Shown: in pieces, positions 33,809 through 42,571 of the stretch
How the letters are laid out: each line of letters opens with the position of its first letter
Position numbering within the stretch: position 1 is the first letter of the stretch
NCBI RefSeq assembly: GCF_001544355.1
Contig: NZ_BCQI01000021.1
Span: 1 to 47,645 of the forward strand
Reading direction: 5' to 3'
Length of the DNA: 47,645 nt
Source: Alicyclobacillus acidiphilus NBRC 100859
Lineage (GTDB): Bacteria; Bacillota; Bacilli; Alicyclobacillales; Alicyclobacillaceae
Notes under the pieces: generated by a model
Told to the model about the DNA's origin: nothing
The model's input: the letters and a program-made list of their open reading frames with translations, nothing else
The model's database searches: none
Made by a program: the position numbers and the translations under genes

Positions 33809-34729
33809 ATGACCAAGCCGCTTGGACTGCTTGTCATGGCCTACGGGACACCGCGCAGTTTAGACGAAGTACTGCCATATTACACGGACATTCGCAGAGG
33901 CAGGCCGCCATCCGAAGAACAATTGAACGATCTCGTGAGGCGCTATCAGGCGATTGGCGGCGTGTCGCCGCTCGCGGAAATCACCACACGCCAAGCCGAG
34001 GGTCTGGCCAGGATATTGAACGAGGACGGCGGCCGACCTGTTCAAATGTACCAAGGGATGAAACACACTCGCCCTTTTATTGCCGACGCCGTGGAGCAGA
34101 TGGTGAAGGACGGGATCGAAGAGGCGATTGGCATCGTTCTGGCTCCGCACTACTCGACGATGAGCATCGGGACGTACCACAGCAAAGTGCGCGAGACGGC
34201 GGAGCAGTTCGGCGGCCCCAGGTTTAAGCTAATCAATGAGTGGCACATGGAACCGACCTTTCTGGACGTGCTCACGCAGCGCGTGGACGAGGCGTTGACC
34301 AAGTGCGCCAACCGGGATGAAGCGATGGTCGTATTCTCCGCGCACTCGCTGCCGGAACGCATCCTTCAAATGAACGATCCGTATGTGGATCAACTCCACG
34401 AATCCGGGAACGAAGTCGCCCGGCGGCTGAATTTGAAACATTTCACATTCGGCTGGCAAAGCGCGGGCCGGACAAACGAACCATGGCTGGGGCCCGATAT
34501 CCTCGATCTGCTCCGAGATCTGAAGAAGCAGGGATTTGCCGAGATCGTGTCGTGCTCGCAAGGTTTCGTGGCGGATCATCTGGAAGTGCTGTACGACATC
34601 GACATCGAAGCGCAGCAGGTCGCCAAGGAACTCGGCGTACACCTCGTGCGCACCCGTCAGATGAACGACGATCCGGCCTTCCTGAAGGCCTTGGCCAACG
34701 TGGTAAGGCGGATCGAACGCGAGGAATGA
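33809..34729 (+). CDS. cpfC: Coproporphyrin III ferrochelatase
   Basis: The 306-aa soluble ferrochelatase (hemH in older naming) inserts iron into coproporphyrin III. Tyr12 in VMAYGTP matches the axial-ligand Tyr of Gram-positive CpfC. H179 in VFSAHSLPER and E259 in DHLEVLYDID are the metal-site residues. FGWQSAGRTNEPWLGPD is the family signature. There is no C-terminal extension or iron-sulphur cysteine set. ATG 33809 follows TAGGAGGATGACCG. It lies 73 bp after hemE and 13 bp before cgoX. The decarboxylase ChdC (HemQ) needed to finish heme is not in this window. Confidence 0.95.
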   Translation: MTKPLGLLVMAYGTPRSLDEVLPYYTDIRRGRPPSEEQLNDLVRRYQAIGGVSPLAEITTRQAEGLARILNEDGGRPVQMYQGMKHTRPFIADAVEQMVKDGIEEAIGIVLAPHYSTMSIGTYHSKVRETAEQFGGPRFKLINEWHMEPTFLDVLTQRVDEALTKCANRDEAMVVFSAHSLPERILQMNDPYVDQLHESGNEVARRLNLKHFTFGWQSAGRTNEPWLGPDILDLLRDLKKQGFAEIVSCSQGFVADHLEVLYDIDIEAQQVAKELGVHLVRTRQMNDDPAFLKALANVVRRIEREE

Positions 34730-34742
34730 AGGGGGACGTCCC

Positions 34743-36206
34743 ATGCCAAACACGCGTGTTGCGATTATCGGCGGCGGCATTACCGGTCTCTCGGCTGCGA
34801 AACGGCTGATCGACGAAACCAAGGCGTCCGGTGAACGCCCCGCCATCACGCTGTACGAAGCGGACAAGCGGCTCGGCGGCAAGATTCGGACATACCGCGA
34901 AGGCGGCTTCACGCTCGAAGCCGGCCCAGATTCGATGTTGGCTCGCAAGCCATCTGGGATGCGGCTGCTGCGGGAACTGGGCATGGAATCGGACATCGTC
35001 TACATGAACAGCGCGGCATCCCGCACATTCATCGTTCGAAACCGCCGTCTCGAACCGATGCCGCTCGGCAGCTTCATGGGCCTTCCCGGCGCGCTGCAAC
35101 CGTTTTTACGAAACACCGTGCTCTCGTCCTCGGGCAAACTGCGCGCCTTGTTCGATCTCGTTCTTCCCCCAAGCGACCTCAGCCACGACGTGTCGCTCGG
35201 CCATTTTCTGCGCGAACGCTTGGGCGACGAGTGGACGAACTATCTTGGCGAACCGATGCTGGCCGGCATTTACGCCGGCGAGATCGACAACCTCAGCTTG
35301 TTCGCCACCTGGGGCCAGTTCGCGGAACTCGCCAGGAAACACCGAAGCCTCATCCTAGGCGCTCGGGATGCCAAGCGTCGGCAGGAGACGAACGCCACGG
35401 GACTGTCTGGGCGAAGCGCCTTCGTCACGGTGCGCGGCGGACTGGAAAGCGTGATCGAACGATTGGCCACGTTCGTCGGACCCTACACCGAGTTTCGGAT
35501 GGGCTCTGCGGTCGAACGGATCCGCCAAACTCCGGGTGGTTTCGAGATTGTGTCGCGAACGGGCGCAGACACGGAGCGCGCGATCTACGACAGCGTCATC
35601 CTCGCCGTGCCGGTCAAGCAGTTGAATTCGCTGCTCGGCGATATCGCAGGCTCTGCCTCGCTGACGCTCGACGTACCGTACAACTCGACGGCGACCATCG
35701 CGCTCAATTACCGAAGCGAGGACGTCCACGTCGACCTCAGCCAGGCATCGGGCTTTCTCGTGCCGCGCGACGAGGGCATCGCGATGACAGCCAGCACATG
35801 GCTGTCGAGCAAGTGGCCGCACACGACTCCTGCAGGGAATATCGTGCTGCGCTGCTATGTCGGCCGAGCCGGGCAGGACACGTACCTGAGCCTCGACGAC
35901 GAAGAGTTGGCGGACGTGGTGGCCAAGGAAGTGACCGAAATCGTTGGTATTCAGGCACGCCCCACATTCCACAAGGTGACGCGGTGGAACGAATCGATGC
36001 CGAACTACCGCATCGGACATCTCCATCGGGTGGCGGCATTTCGCCAGTCGCTGCAGGCGCAGGCGCCCGGGGTTGCCGTCGCTGGAGCAGGACTGGACGG
36101 TCTCGGGCTGCCCGACTGCATTATTCAAGGCGAACGTGCCGCAGATGAGGCCCTGGCATACGTGCGCAGCAAACGCATTCGCGACAAAGCTGCTGGTCAG
36201 CCGTGA
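34743..36206 (+). CDS. cgoX: Coproporphyrinogen III oxidase, HemY/CgoX type
   Basis: The 487-aa FAD enzyme oxidises coproporphyrinogen III to coproporphyrin III with oxygen, the step before CpfC. The dinucleotide motif is RVAIIGGGITGLSAAKRL (residues 5-22), then YEADKRLGGKIRTYREGGF and LEAGPDSMLARKP. The C-terminal FAD-binding segment is GVAVAGAGLDGLGLPDCI. A membrane-associated substrate domain lies between. It resembles protoporphyrinogen oxidase HemG/HemY; Gram-positive context assigns it to the coproporphyrin route. ATG 34743 follows AAGGGGG. Its last 10 bp overlap the 3' end of the convergent lipoprotein gene. Confidence 0.94.
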   Translation: MPNTRVAIIGGGITGLSAAKRLIDETKASGERPAITLYEADKRLGGKIRTYREGGFTLEAGPDSMLARKPSGMRLLRELGMESDIVYMNSAASRTFIVRNRRLEPMPLGSFMGLPGALQPFLRNTVLSSSGKLRALFDLVLPPSDLSHDVSLGHFLRERLGDEWTNYLGEPMLAGIYAGEIDNLSLFATWGQFAELARKHRSLILGARDAKRRQETNATGLSGRSAFVTVRGGLESVIERLATFVGPYTEFRMGSAVERIRQTPGGFEIVSRTGADTERAIYDSVILAVPVKQLNSLLGDIAGSASLTLDVPYNSTATIALNYRSEDVHVDLSQASGFLVPRDEGIAMTASTWLSSKWPHTTPAGNIVLRCYVGRAGQDTYLSLDDEELADVVAKEVTEIVGIQARPTFHKVTRWNESMPNYRIGHLHRVAAFRQSLQAQAPGVAVAGAGLDGLGLPDCIIQGERAADEALAYVRSKRIRDKAAGQP

Positions 36207-37495
36207 TCGGCTGGAACCCATCCACCCGTATCGTCCGTGCGGAACAGCACGGACTGGGTGTGATCGCGGGAACCGAGCAGCATGTAGCCAATCCCCTCCG
36301 TCAGGAAGTCGATGCCGAGCACACACGGGTATTTCTGCAAGGCCGTCTCCAGCGAGTTCGAATGCTCCCAGCGCCAACTGTCCCCTGAATCGGTCGTTCT
36401 GAGCAGGCGATCGCGACTCACCGCAAAGCCATTATCCGGATTGATGAAGACGGCTGGCGCGCCCTCGACGTTCGCCTGCGCCTGATCCAACCGATCCACC
36501 AGTTGCCCAGCGAACGTCTTACCGCCGTCCCGAGAGCGGAACACGACCACGCGGTTGTCTGCTGCACCTTGGCGATTCGCTTGGAATACGGCGACGAACG
36601 TCCCTTCGCTGCCAAGCCGGACTGGGGCGTACACCCGCACGGCTGGAAGCGCCCCGAGTGGTTTCGGTGCGTGCAGAAGTCTCGACGTCCACGTGCTCCC
36701 GCCGTCGTTGGTTTGGCACAGGTACAATTGCCCTGTCGGCGAAATGGCTGCCATCCACCCCTGCTTGTCGTTGTTGAAGGTCCATGCCCCGTCGATTACG
36801 CCGCCCTTGCCGTTGTCGATCACGCCCGTTCGCATCGAAGCGACCGTGGCCTGATTGGACCGACTGATGAGGTGGAGGAAACGCGTCTCACCCTGATTCC
36901 CCGTTCCTCGAGTCAGCCACAGCCACGCGTCCGAGCGGCTCGGCTGGCTGACACTGACCAACTGATATCCGGTGCGTCCGAGATTGCTTTTCGATACGAT
37001 CCAGTGTTGCCCGGCGTCCGCCGAGCGGCACGCGACGAGCGTCTGACCCTGTATGCCGTACACAAAGATGCTGTCCGGACCAACGATTTGCACATTCGGA
37101 TTTTCCGACCAACCGCTGCCGGTTGTTCCATCCGCAGTGGTGAATGTCACGGGCAGCGAAATGGTACTCCAGGCACCGCCTTCATTCGAAGTCCTTTGCA
37201 TGGCGAAGCGGCCGTTCATATATCCCCAGCGATAGCCTTCCGACGCGTTTGCCATCTCAAAGTGATACCAGGCGTTGGAACGCTGCCAAGCCGCAAACGA
37301 CGTCAAGGCCGGAATCGCTGTTTGATACGGCTCTTGAACCATCGCTCCGTCAGGCGCGTGGCTTGGGCGCACCGACGTTTCCGGCTTGGATACCATCGAT
37401 CCGGCGGCCCCATTGGTATTGGATACGTTACAACCGCCTAGGCAAACTGTCAGCGCCATGGCGGATGCCAACGAAATGGCAGTCAATCTGCGCAT
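36197..37495 (-). CDS. Secreted lipoprotein with BNR/Asp-box beta-propeller repeats
   Basis: The 432-aa lipoprotein has a basic N-terminus, hydrophobic stretch and lipobox LGGC with Cys22 (MRRLTAISLASAMALTVCLG). At least four Asp-box repeats follow: CRSADAGQHWIVSKS, QTNDGGSTWTSRLL, RSRDGGKTFAGQLV and RTTDSGDSWRWEH. Such repeats form a beta-propeller, seen in sialidases and in Ycf48-like assembly factors, but no glycosidase catalytic residues are evident. ATG 37495 is chosen for GAGGAGGG upstream and the signal peptide at the true N-terminus; an open frame to 37684 is not signal-like. It converges on cgoX with a 10-bp overlap. Function at the cell surface is unknown. Confidence 0.8.
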   Translation of the reverse strand: MRRLTAISLASAMALTVCLGGCNVSNTNGAAGSMVSKPETSVRPSHAPDGAMVQEPYQTAIPALTSFAAWQRSNAWYHFEMANASEGYRWGYMNGRFAMQRTSNEGGAWSTISLPVTFTTADGTTGSGWSENPNVQIVGPDSIFVYGIQGQTLVACRSADAGQHWIVSKSNLGRTGYQLVSVSQPSRSDAWLWLTRGTGNQGETRFLHLISRSNQATVASMRTGVIDNGKGGVIDGAWTFNNDKQGWMAAISPTGQLYLCQTNDGGSTWTSRLLHAPKPLGALPAVRVYAPVRLGSEGTFVAVFQANRQGAADNRVVVFRSRDGGKTFAGQLVDRLDQAQANVEGAPAVFINPDNGFAVSRDRLLRTTDSGDSWRWEHSNSLETALQKYPCVLGIDFLTEGIGYMLLGSRDHTQSVLFRTDDTGGWVPADHG

Positions 37496-37868
37496 GCGAT
37501 GCCCTCCTCTGCCGAAGCCTTCGTTTGACGTTAGCTTGGCTTTTGCGAGGAAACGGCATGCATCGGCGAAAACTTCTGTCTTGCCTGATGAAGATTCGCA
37601 TGGTACTTTGAATACGACGACATTCCAGTACGTGGAGGTATCCAGATACATCACGATGAAGACCACCCGTTTGTAATCAACCACAACGCAATAGGACTAT
37701 AGGGCCTCGTGGAAGATGCAAATCGGGATGATCTGTCTATTTGTGGTGTTGGATATCGAAAGGCTGGCGGGATATCGCCAACGACCGTTTCACAGCCTCT
37801 TCCTGCGCTGTGGATCGCCAAGCGAATCGCGACAGCCATCTCGAAGACACATCGAAATCGACATGTTC

Positions 37869-37896
37869 AACCGCAGGCCTAGGCCTGCGGTTTTTC
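37869..37896 (+). terminator. Perfect palindromic terminator in the leader of the ABC-F gene (candidate attenuator)
   Basis: Two perfectly complementary 12-base arms (AACCGCAGGCCT and its reverse complement, 37869-37892) end in TTTTTC on the plus strand. The nearest plus-strand gene upstream is cgoX, 1.7 kb away and already opposed by a convergent gene. So the terminator has nothing to end except the leader of the ABC-F gene, whose ATG is 75 bp downstream. It is most likely a regulated read-through element. I see no leader ORF with a good ribosome site. The rest of 37496-37868 shows no gene. Confidence 0.7.
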
Positions 37897-37970
37897 GTTC
37901 TGCGGCCTGCGAATCACCCGCGGCCATTACACATGGAATCTCCCGAGGCCGATCATTTGGGGGAATCGGC

Positions 37971-39824
37971 ATGGCATTTGTCATTCGCGTTCAGGATGTG
38001 GCGAAGGAATGGGAAGGAAAGCGGCTCTTTGAGCATATATCGATGGATATTGCCGAAGGTGAGCGCGTTGCGTTGTTTGGGGCCAACGGGATCGGCAAAA
38101 CGACGTTCATCCGGGGATTGATGAACGACATCACGTTTGACAGCGGCAAGGTGTGGCGGCGCGATCCGATTGCAGAATGGGGCTGGCTCCGACAACAAAT
38201 CTCGGTGGCGCAAGATTCCACCTTGCGCGCGTTTGTGCAGTCTGGGCAGCCCGGGCTCGACGGAATTCGCAAAGACATGGAACGACTGCAGCGGGTTTTG
38301 CGCGAGATGTCGTCTGCCAATCTCGACCAAAACGTCGTCGCCGCGTACGGCGAGGCGATGGAACAGTACATCGCGCGAAACGGCTACGACTGGGAAGTCG
38401 AAGTCGAGCAGACGCTGAGCCGCCTCGGCTTTCGAAAGGATCAATGCGATACGCCGTACCACCTGCTCAGCGGCGGCGAAAAGACGCGCGCTCAACTGGC
38501 TCGTCTGATCGTGTCGAATCCAAGGTTCCTCATTTTGGATGAACCGACCAACCATCTTGACACGGAAACGCTGGAGTGGCTGGAGGATTGGCTCAAGCAG
38601 TACCAGGGTGCTGTTCTGTTCGTATCCCACGATCGTCAGTTCATCGACGACGTGGCCCATGCGGTCGTCGAGCTCACGGCCAACGGTATGAAGCGATATG
38701 TGGGTGGATACACGTCCTTTCGGGCCCAGCGCAATCTCGAGATCCAGTCGCAAACCGCCTTGTACGAGAAACAGGTGAGAGAAAAGAAGCATCTGCTCGA
38801 GGCCATTCGGCGCTACCAACAGTGGTATGCGCAAGCGCACGAAGCCGCCGGGATCGATTTTCATCTGCGCAAGAAAGCGGAAAAGAACTCGACTCGCCTC
38901 AAAGCCAAGGAGAAAGCGTTGGCGCGATTGGAAAGGGAGATGGTCGACAGGCCGCAATCAGGGCCATCGCTTCGACTCGATTTTGCGGACGGCGAGTTAT
39001 CGGCGAAGACGCTGATTCGGTTCGACGAGGTCGCATTCGGATACGGATCGACAGCACTGTTTCAACACCTCAGCCTCGATGTGCGCCGCGGCGACAAGAT
39101 CTCGGTCATCGGCCGAAACGGCACTGGCAAGTCGACACTGCTGAAACTGCTCACCAGCCGCCTGGCGCCAAACCGGGGCCGGGTGTACCAGCACCCCGCG
39201 CTGCAAATCGGCTACTTCGCGCAGGAACTGGACGATCTCGACCTTGAGCAGACCGTTCTCGACACAATCCTCGCGATGGACGGCATGACGCTGTCCCACG
39301 CGCGCACCGTGCTGGCGGGATTTCTCTTCAGACAGGACGACGTCTTCAAGCGAATCGCCGATCTGAGCATGGGCGAACGCTGCCGCGTCGCCTTCGTCAA
39401 GCTGTATTTTTCAAAAGCCAATCTGCTCGTGCTCGACGAGCCGACAAATTACCTCGACATCGACGCGCGCGAACGGATTGAGGAGGCGCTCGCGGCTCGG
39501 CCCGGCGCCTTGCTGATAGTGTCGCACGATCGCTTTCTGACCAAGCGGATCGCCAACCGCATCTGGCATCTGACAAGGTCGCCGCAAGCTTGCGCGACAA
39601 CGGTGCAGGCGTTTGACGGCTCGTACGAAAGTTGGCTGGCCAGACGCAGTCAGTCTCGCGATATCCCGACGCACGTGCACAATCAGATTCACCAGTTGGA
39701 ATATCGATTGGCGCAGGCTGTCGCGGCTGAAGTGTCCAGCGAGATCGAGCAACGTGCACTGGCGGCTGAAATTTCGCGAATCAGCCGGGTGTTGGCCGAA
39801 TTAAAGCAGCAGTGGGAAGTGTAA
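37971..39824 (+). CDS. ABC-F family ATPase (ribosome-associated, possible antibiotic-protection type)
   Basis: A 617-aa protein with two ATPase domains and no membrane helices. The first site has GANGIGKTT, signature LSGGEKTRA and FLILDEPTNHLDTETLEWLE; the second has GRNGTGKST, signature LSMGERCRV and LLVLDEPTNYLDID. A charged inter-domain linker (about residues 255-330: REKKHLLEAIRRYQQWY, KKAEKNSTRLKAKEKAL) is the part that reaches into the ribosome in ABC-F proteins. A C-terminal coiled coil ends the protein. ATG 37971 follows GGGGGA. Some ABC-F proteins displace lincosamide, streptogramin or pleuromutilin drugs; others are translation factors. The terminator in its leader favours the antibiotic-inducible kind. 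Confidence 0.9.
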   Translation: MAFVIRVQDVAKEWEGKRLFEHISMDIAEGERVALFGANGIGKTTFIRGLMNDITFDSGKVWRRDPIAEWGWLRQQISVAQDSTLRAFVQSGQPGLDGIRKDMERLQRVLREMSSANLDQNVVAAYGEAMEQYIARNGYDWEVEVEQTLSRLGFRKDQCDTPYHLLSGGEKTRAQLARLIVSNPRFLILDEPTNHLDTETLEWLEDWLKQYQGAVLFVSHDRQFIDDVAHAVVELTANGMKRYVGGYTSFRAQRNLEIQSQTALYEKQVREKKHLLEAIRRYQQWYAQAHEAAGIDFHLRKKAEKNSTRLKAKEKALARLEREMVDRPQSGPSLRLDFADGELSAKTLIRFDEVAFGYGSTALFQHLSLDVRRGDKISVIGRNGTGKSTLLKLLTSRLAPNRGRVYQHPALQIGYFAQELDDLDLEQTVLDTILAMDGMTLSHARTVLAGFLFRQDDVFKRIADLSMGERCRVAFVKLYFSKANLLVLDEPTNYLDIDARERIEEALAARPGALLIVSHDRFLTKRIANRIWHLTRSPQACATTVQAFDGSYESWLARRSQSRDIPTHVHNQIHQLEYRLAQAVAAEVSSEIEQRALAAEISRISRVLAELKQQWEV

Positions 39825-39831
39825 ACAGAAG

Positions 39832-39860
39832 CTGGCGTGCCTGCTCATTGGGCGCGCCAG
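39832..39860. terminator. Hairpin between the ABC-F gene and the convergent kinase gene
   Basis: CTGGCGTGCC pairs with GGCGCGCCAG (one G-U on the plus strand) over a 9-nt loop, 7 bp after the ABC-F stop. The G-U favours the plus strand. The U tract is weak (ATGCTCTT). Confidence 0.5.
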
Positions 39861-39873
39861 ATGCTCTTATGCA

Positions 39874-41193
39874 TTATTCAATCGAAGTGGAGTCCTGTGG
39901 AATCCATCCTGTAAGAACAGCTCCTCCACTTGGCGAGTTGTCAGCAAATAGATCTCCTCCATGTGAACGGAAAATACGCCTCGCTATGGTAAGCCCAAGA
40001 CCTGCTCCTCCTGTGGAGAGGTTTCTTGACGTATCTCCCCGATACATCGGCTCAAACATGTGCGTCAAATCATCAGGTAGAAAACCTGGACCAGTATCCC
40101 ATATCTTCAGTACGGCCTTCTCCGGTTCTGTCTGCAATTCAACCGTTATCTTGCCCTCATTGGGTGTGTATTTGAGCGCATTATCCAATAGATTTGTGAT
40201 AGCCCGTTCCAAAAGATGCGGGTCGCCGGAGATAAAAAACTCACCTGTCGGCATCTTCGTATCCAACAAAATTTCCTTTTCTTGTGCTCTGTGAGCCATG
40301 CTTGAAACCGTTGCATTGACGACCTCAGATAAATTGAAGGATTCCCTTTGAAGCGTCTGTTCCATATATTCGAGTCGGGTAAAAGCGAATAAATCAGAAA
40401 CCAAGCGTTCAAGGTGAATTGCTTTTTCTTTACAAACTGAAACATAGTGCATCATTTTGTCTGGGGATGAGGCAATGCCTTGCTCTATGCCATCCAGGCA
40501 CCCACGTAATGCAAACAACGGGGTACGCAGATCATGCGCGATTGCACCGATGAAGAACCGCCGTTCATCCTCCAACTTCTGTTGCTTCGCAAAACCTTCA
40601 CGAAGCCCGTTTACCATGACCTGAAACGCATTACGTACCTGCCTGATCTCCACTGTGCTTGATGAAGCAAGCTTAAAGTCGAGATCTCCCTCAGCGATTT
40701 GCAGTGCTGCGCGACTCATTGATTCCAAGGGCTTTATCACGTTTCGTCCTATTTGAAAGCTGACAAAAACAATAGCAAGGATGGCCGCTGCGATCGCTCC
40801 AATCGCCGCCGTCGGGTCAGCGTTTCCCGGAGACGATAACAGGACAGTTCCGACCCATTTTCCATCGTTCATCACCATCGCTTGTTGCGTCGACATCCAG
40901 CGTGGATGGGGGTGCTTCTCAGATTCAAATATCACTTGATTCGTGGAAGAAAGTATCTCTATGTCAATGCCCTGACGCTCTAATTCTGCAGCCACACCGT
41001 GCTGCCACTCGGGATTTTTCCAATTGCGCTCATGTTGGGCAACCATTTTGATGGTCCGTGCCAGGTTCGCCTGTTGGACACTGCTTTGCGTCTTCCATGA
41101 GTGCCCGTCAACCATTGATATAAAAAAGTAGACGAACCAAGGAAACACCACAATACAAAGCACGCCTATGACCATGTATTTTCGAATTCTCAT
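39874..41193 (-). CDS. Sensor histidine kinase with extracytoplasmic domain
   Basis: The 439-aa kinase has helix 1 at about residues 7-27 and an extracytoplasmic domain at about 28-126. Helix 2 (127-149, IGAIAAAILAIVFVSFQIG) leads to HAMP (VIKPLESMSRAALQIAEGDL), then HisKA with H220 in IGAIAHDLRTPLFAL. The ATPase domain has NLLDNALKYTP, DTGPGFLPDD, FEPMYRGD and GGAGLGLTIA. The roughly 100-residue sensor region is larger than in the first kinase of the window and could bind a ligand. The start overlaps the regulator's stop by 4 bp. The pair may control the divergent membrane-protein/oxidoreductase genes at 42107-44574. Confidence 0.9.
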   Translation of the reverse strand: MRIRKYMVIGVLCIVVFPWFVYFFISMVDGHSWKTQSSVQQANLARTIKMVAQHERNWKNPEWQHGVAAELERQGIDIEILSSTNQVIFESEKHPHPRWMSTQQAMVMNDGKWVGTVLLSSPGNADPTAAIGAIAAAILAIVFVSFQIGRNVIKPLESMSRAALQIAEGDLDFKLASSSTVEIRQVRNAFQVMVNGLREGFAKQQKLEDERRFFIGAIAHDLRTPLFALRGCLDGIEQGIASSPDKMMHYVSVCKEKAIHLERLVSDLFAFTRLEYMEQTLQRESFNLSEVVNATVSSMAHRAQEKEILLDTKMPTGEFFISGDPHLLERAITNLLDNALKYTPNEGKITVELQTEPEKAVLKIWDTGPGFLPDDLTHMFEPMYRGDTSRNLSTGGAGLGLTIARRIFRSHGGDLFADNSPSGGAVLTGWIPQDSTSIE

Positions 41194-41885
41194 TTCGGTG
41201 TCCCCTCAAATCGATACCCGACACCCCACACATTGATGATAAACTCGGGCTTATTTGCATCGCGCTCAATCTTCTCTCGAATCCGCGCAATATGAACACG
41301 AACCGTATGCCTATCGCCAATGCCTTCCCAGAACTTGGCGAGGAGATATTCATAAGTGAATACTTGGCGAGGATGCTCAGCCAACAAGCAAAGTAAATCA
41401 AATTCCTTCGGCGTCAATGAGACATACTGTTCGGACACCGTCACCTCGCGTGCCGATATGTTCAATACGAGTCTGCCGTAGTCGAGAACCACTTGGCGAC
41501 TGGATTGTTTGGAATTCATCCGACGCAATACCGCTTTAACTCTAGCGACCACTTCTGCTGGGGACGCAGATTTGACGATGTAGTCATCTCCGCCAATTCC
41601 CAGTCCACGTATCTTATCCACATCATTGTCCCGAGCACTCAAAAACAAGATCGGAACATCGCCTCGATCTATACGAATCTGCTTGCACAAATCAAAACCG
41701 GTTTGACCGGGCATCATCACATCGAGAAGCATACAATCCACCGATGCACGCTTGAGCACATCCAATGCCTCGTCTGCGCTGGTTGCAACGTCAACTCGAA
41801 AACCGTCATTTTCGAGAAAATCTCTCATGAGTTCCACAATCGATGGATCGTCATCGACGACTAGAATTGTTTTTGCATTGCTCAT
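41190..41885 (-). CDS. OmpR/PhoB-family response regulator
   Basis: The 231-aa regulator has a receiver with acidic pocket VVDDDPS, D55 in CMLLDVMMPG, a Ser in LFLSARD in place of the commoner Thr, and Lys in YIVKSASP, where the family usually has KPF. The winged helix has VSLTPKEFDLLCLLAEHPRQ and HTVRVHIARIREKIE, ending NVWGVGYRFEG. ATG 41885 follows AAGGGGATCTCT. It is first in a two-gene unit with the kinase, and its promoter region (41886-42106) is shared with the divergent SHOCT gene, a natural place for its binding site. Confidence 0.92.
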   Translation of the reverse strand: MSNAKTILVVDDDPSIVELMRDFLENDGFRVDVATSADEALDVLKRASVDCMLLDVMMPGQTGFDLCKQIRIDRGDVPILFLSARDNDVDKIRGLGIGGDDYIVKSASPAEVVARVKAVLRRMNSKQSSRQVVLDYGRLVLNISAREVTVSEQYVSLTPKEFDLLCLLAEHPRQVFTYEYLLAKFWEGIGDRHTVRVHIARIREKIERDANKPEFIINVWGVGYRFEGTPK

Positions 41886-42106
41886 AGAGATCCCCTTCCA
41901 CTTAACTTCGCAATCAATCCTTTATCTCAATTCAGGGCAAGTGTAGCATGTTGCGTACCGCATCTGGGTGGTCGGCAACTGATTGTGCCTCTTTTGTGAT
42001 GCGTTGTTGATCGTTTCGTGACACTTTCCCCCACAGATTTGAGACATTGCATCGATATCCTAGGGTCACGCGCTGAAATACGTGACAGCATAAGGGGGAA
42101 TTGATT

Positions 42107-42370
42107 ATGTGGTGGGGACACCCTTACGGATTCGGGTTTTTTCCGTTAGTCTTTCCGTTTGGATTTTTCTTCTTCGTGGCACTCTGTTTCATCGTCTCTC
42201 GTATCGTCTGCTTTCGCCGGTTTCGCCACTACGGTTACGGCTGCGGTGGACCAACGTACAGAGCGTGGAGCAAAGTCAGTGATCCCGAAATCATCTTGAA
42301 ACGACGGTTGGCAAAAGGAGACATCACTGAAGAAGAATACAGACATCTCCGTGAGACTTTAAGGGGTTAG
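42107..42370 (+). CDS. Small SHOCT-domain membrane protein
   Basis: The 87-aa protein has a very aromatic N-terminal hydrophobic segment (about residues 8-35: GFFPLVFPFGFFFFVALCFI). A short basic linker follows, then a C-terminal SHOCT motif: DPEIILKRRLAKGDITEEEY with RHLRETL. SHOCT tails mediate oligomerisation and are often found on small membrane proteins beside two-component systems. ATG 42107 follows AAGGGGGA. It diverges from the response regulator over about 220 bp and could be a target or accessory of that system. A possible promoter is TTGAGA-N16-TAGGGT at about 42040-42067. Confidence 0.8.
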   Translation: MWWGHPYGFGFFPLVFPFGFFFFVALCFIVSRIVCFRRFRHYGYGCGGPTYRAWSKVSDPEIILKRRLAKGDITEEEYRHLRETLRG

Positions 42371-42445
42371 TGAACCGATTCGTCCGTTGATGACTGATAG
42401 CACGTTGGCACGGTGTGCTTCTGCTCTAGTTTCCCACTGATAAAA

Positions 42446-42571
42446 ATGGGATACATGGAAGGAGAATACATTCAGAAAGGATATCCCTTTGACGTGCTGG
42501 CCGATGACTCTGCATTCATCACTTTCACCAAAAGGAGGCGTGTACGTGAACGTTTCAATTGTAAACGCTGA
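42446..42571 (+). CDS. Possible 41-aa upstream ORF overlapping the next gene
   Basis: The frame reads MGYMEGEYIQKGYPFDVLAD then DSAFITFTKRRRVRERF, protein-like but without a strong ribosome site. Its last 26 bp overlap the start of the unknown protein gene at 42546, whose AAAAGGAGG ribosome site lies inside it. It might couple translation of that gene, be a gene remnant, or be chance. Confidence 0.25.
   Translation: MGYMEGEYIQKGYPFDVLADDSAFITFTKRRRVRERFNCKR

Noticed and set aside
32677-36206. Incomplete heme pathway as a defect
   Set aside because: ChdC (HemQ) is often encoded elsewhere in Gram-positive genomes, so its absence from a 47-kb window says nothing about the pathway.
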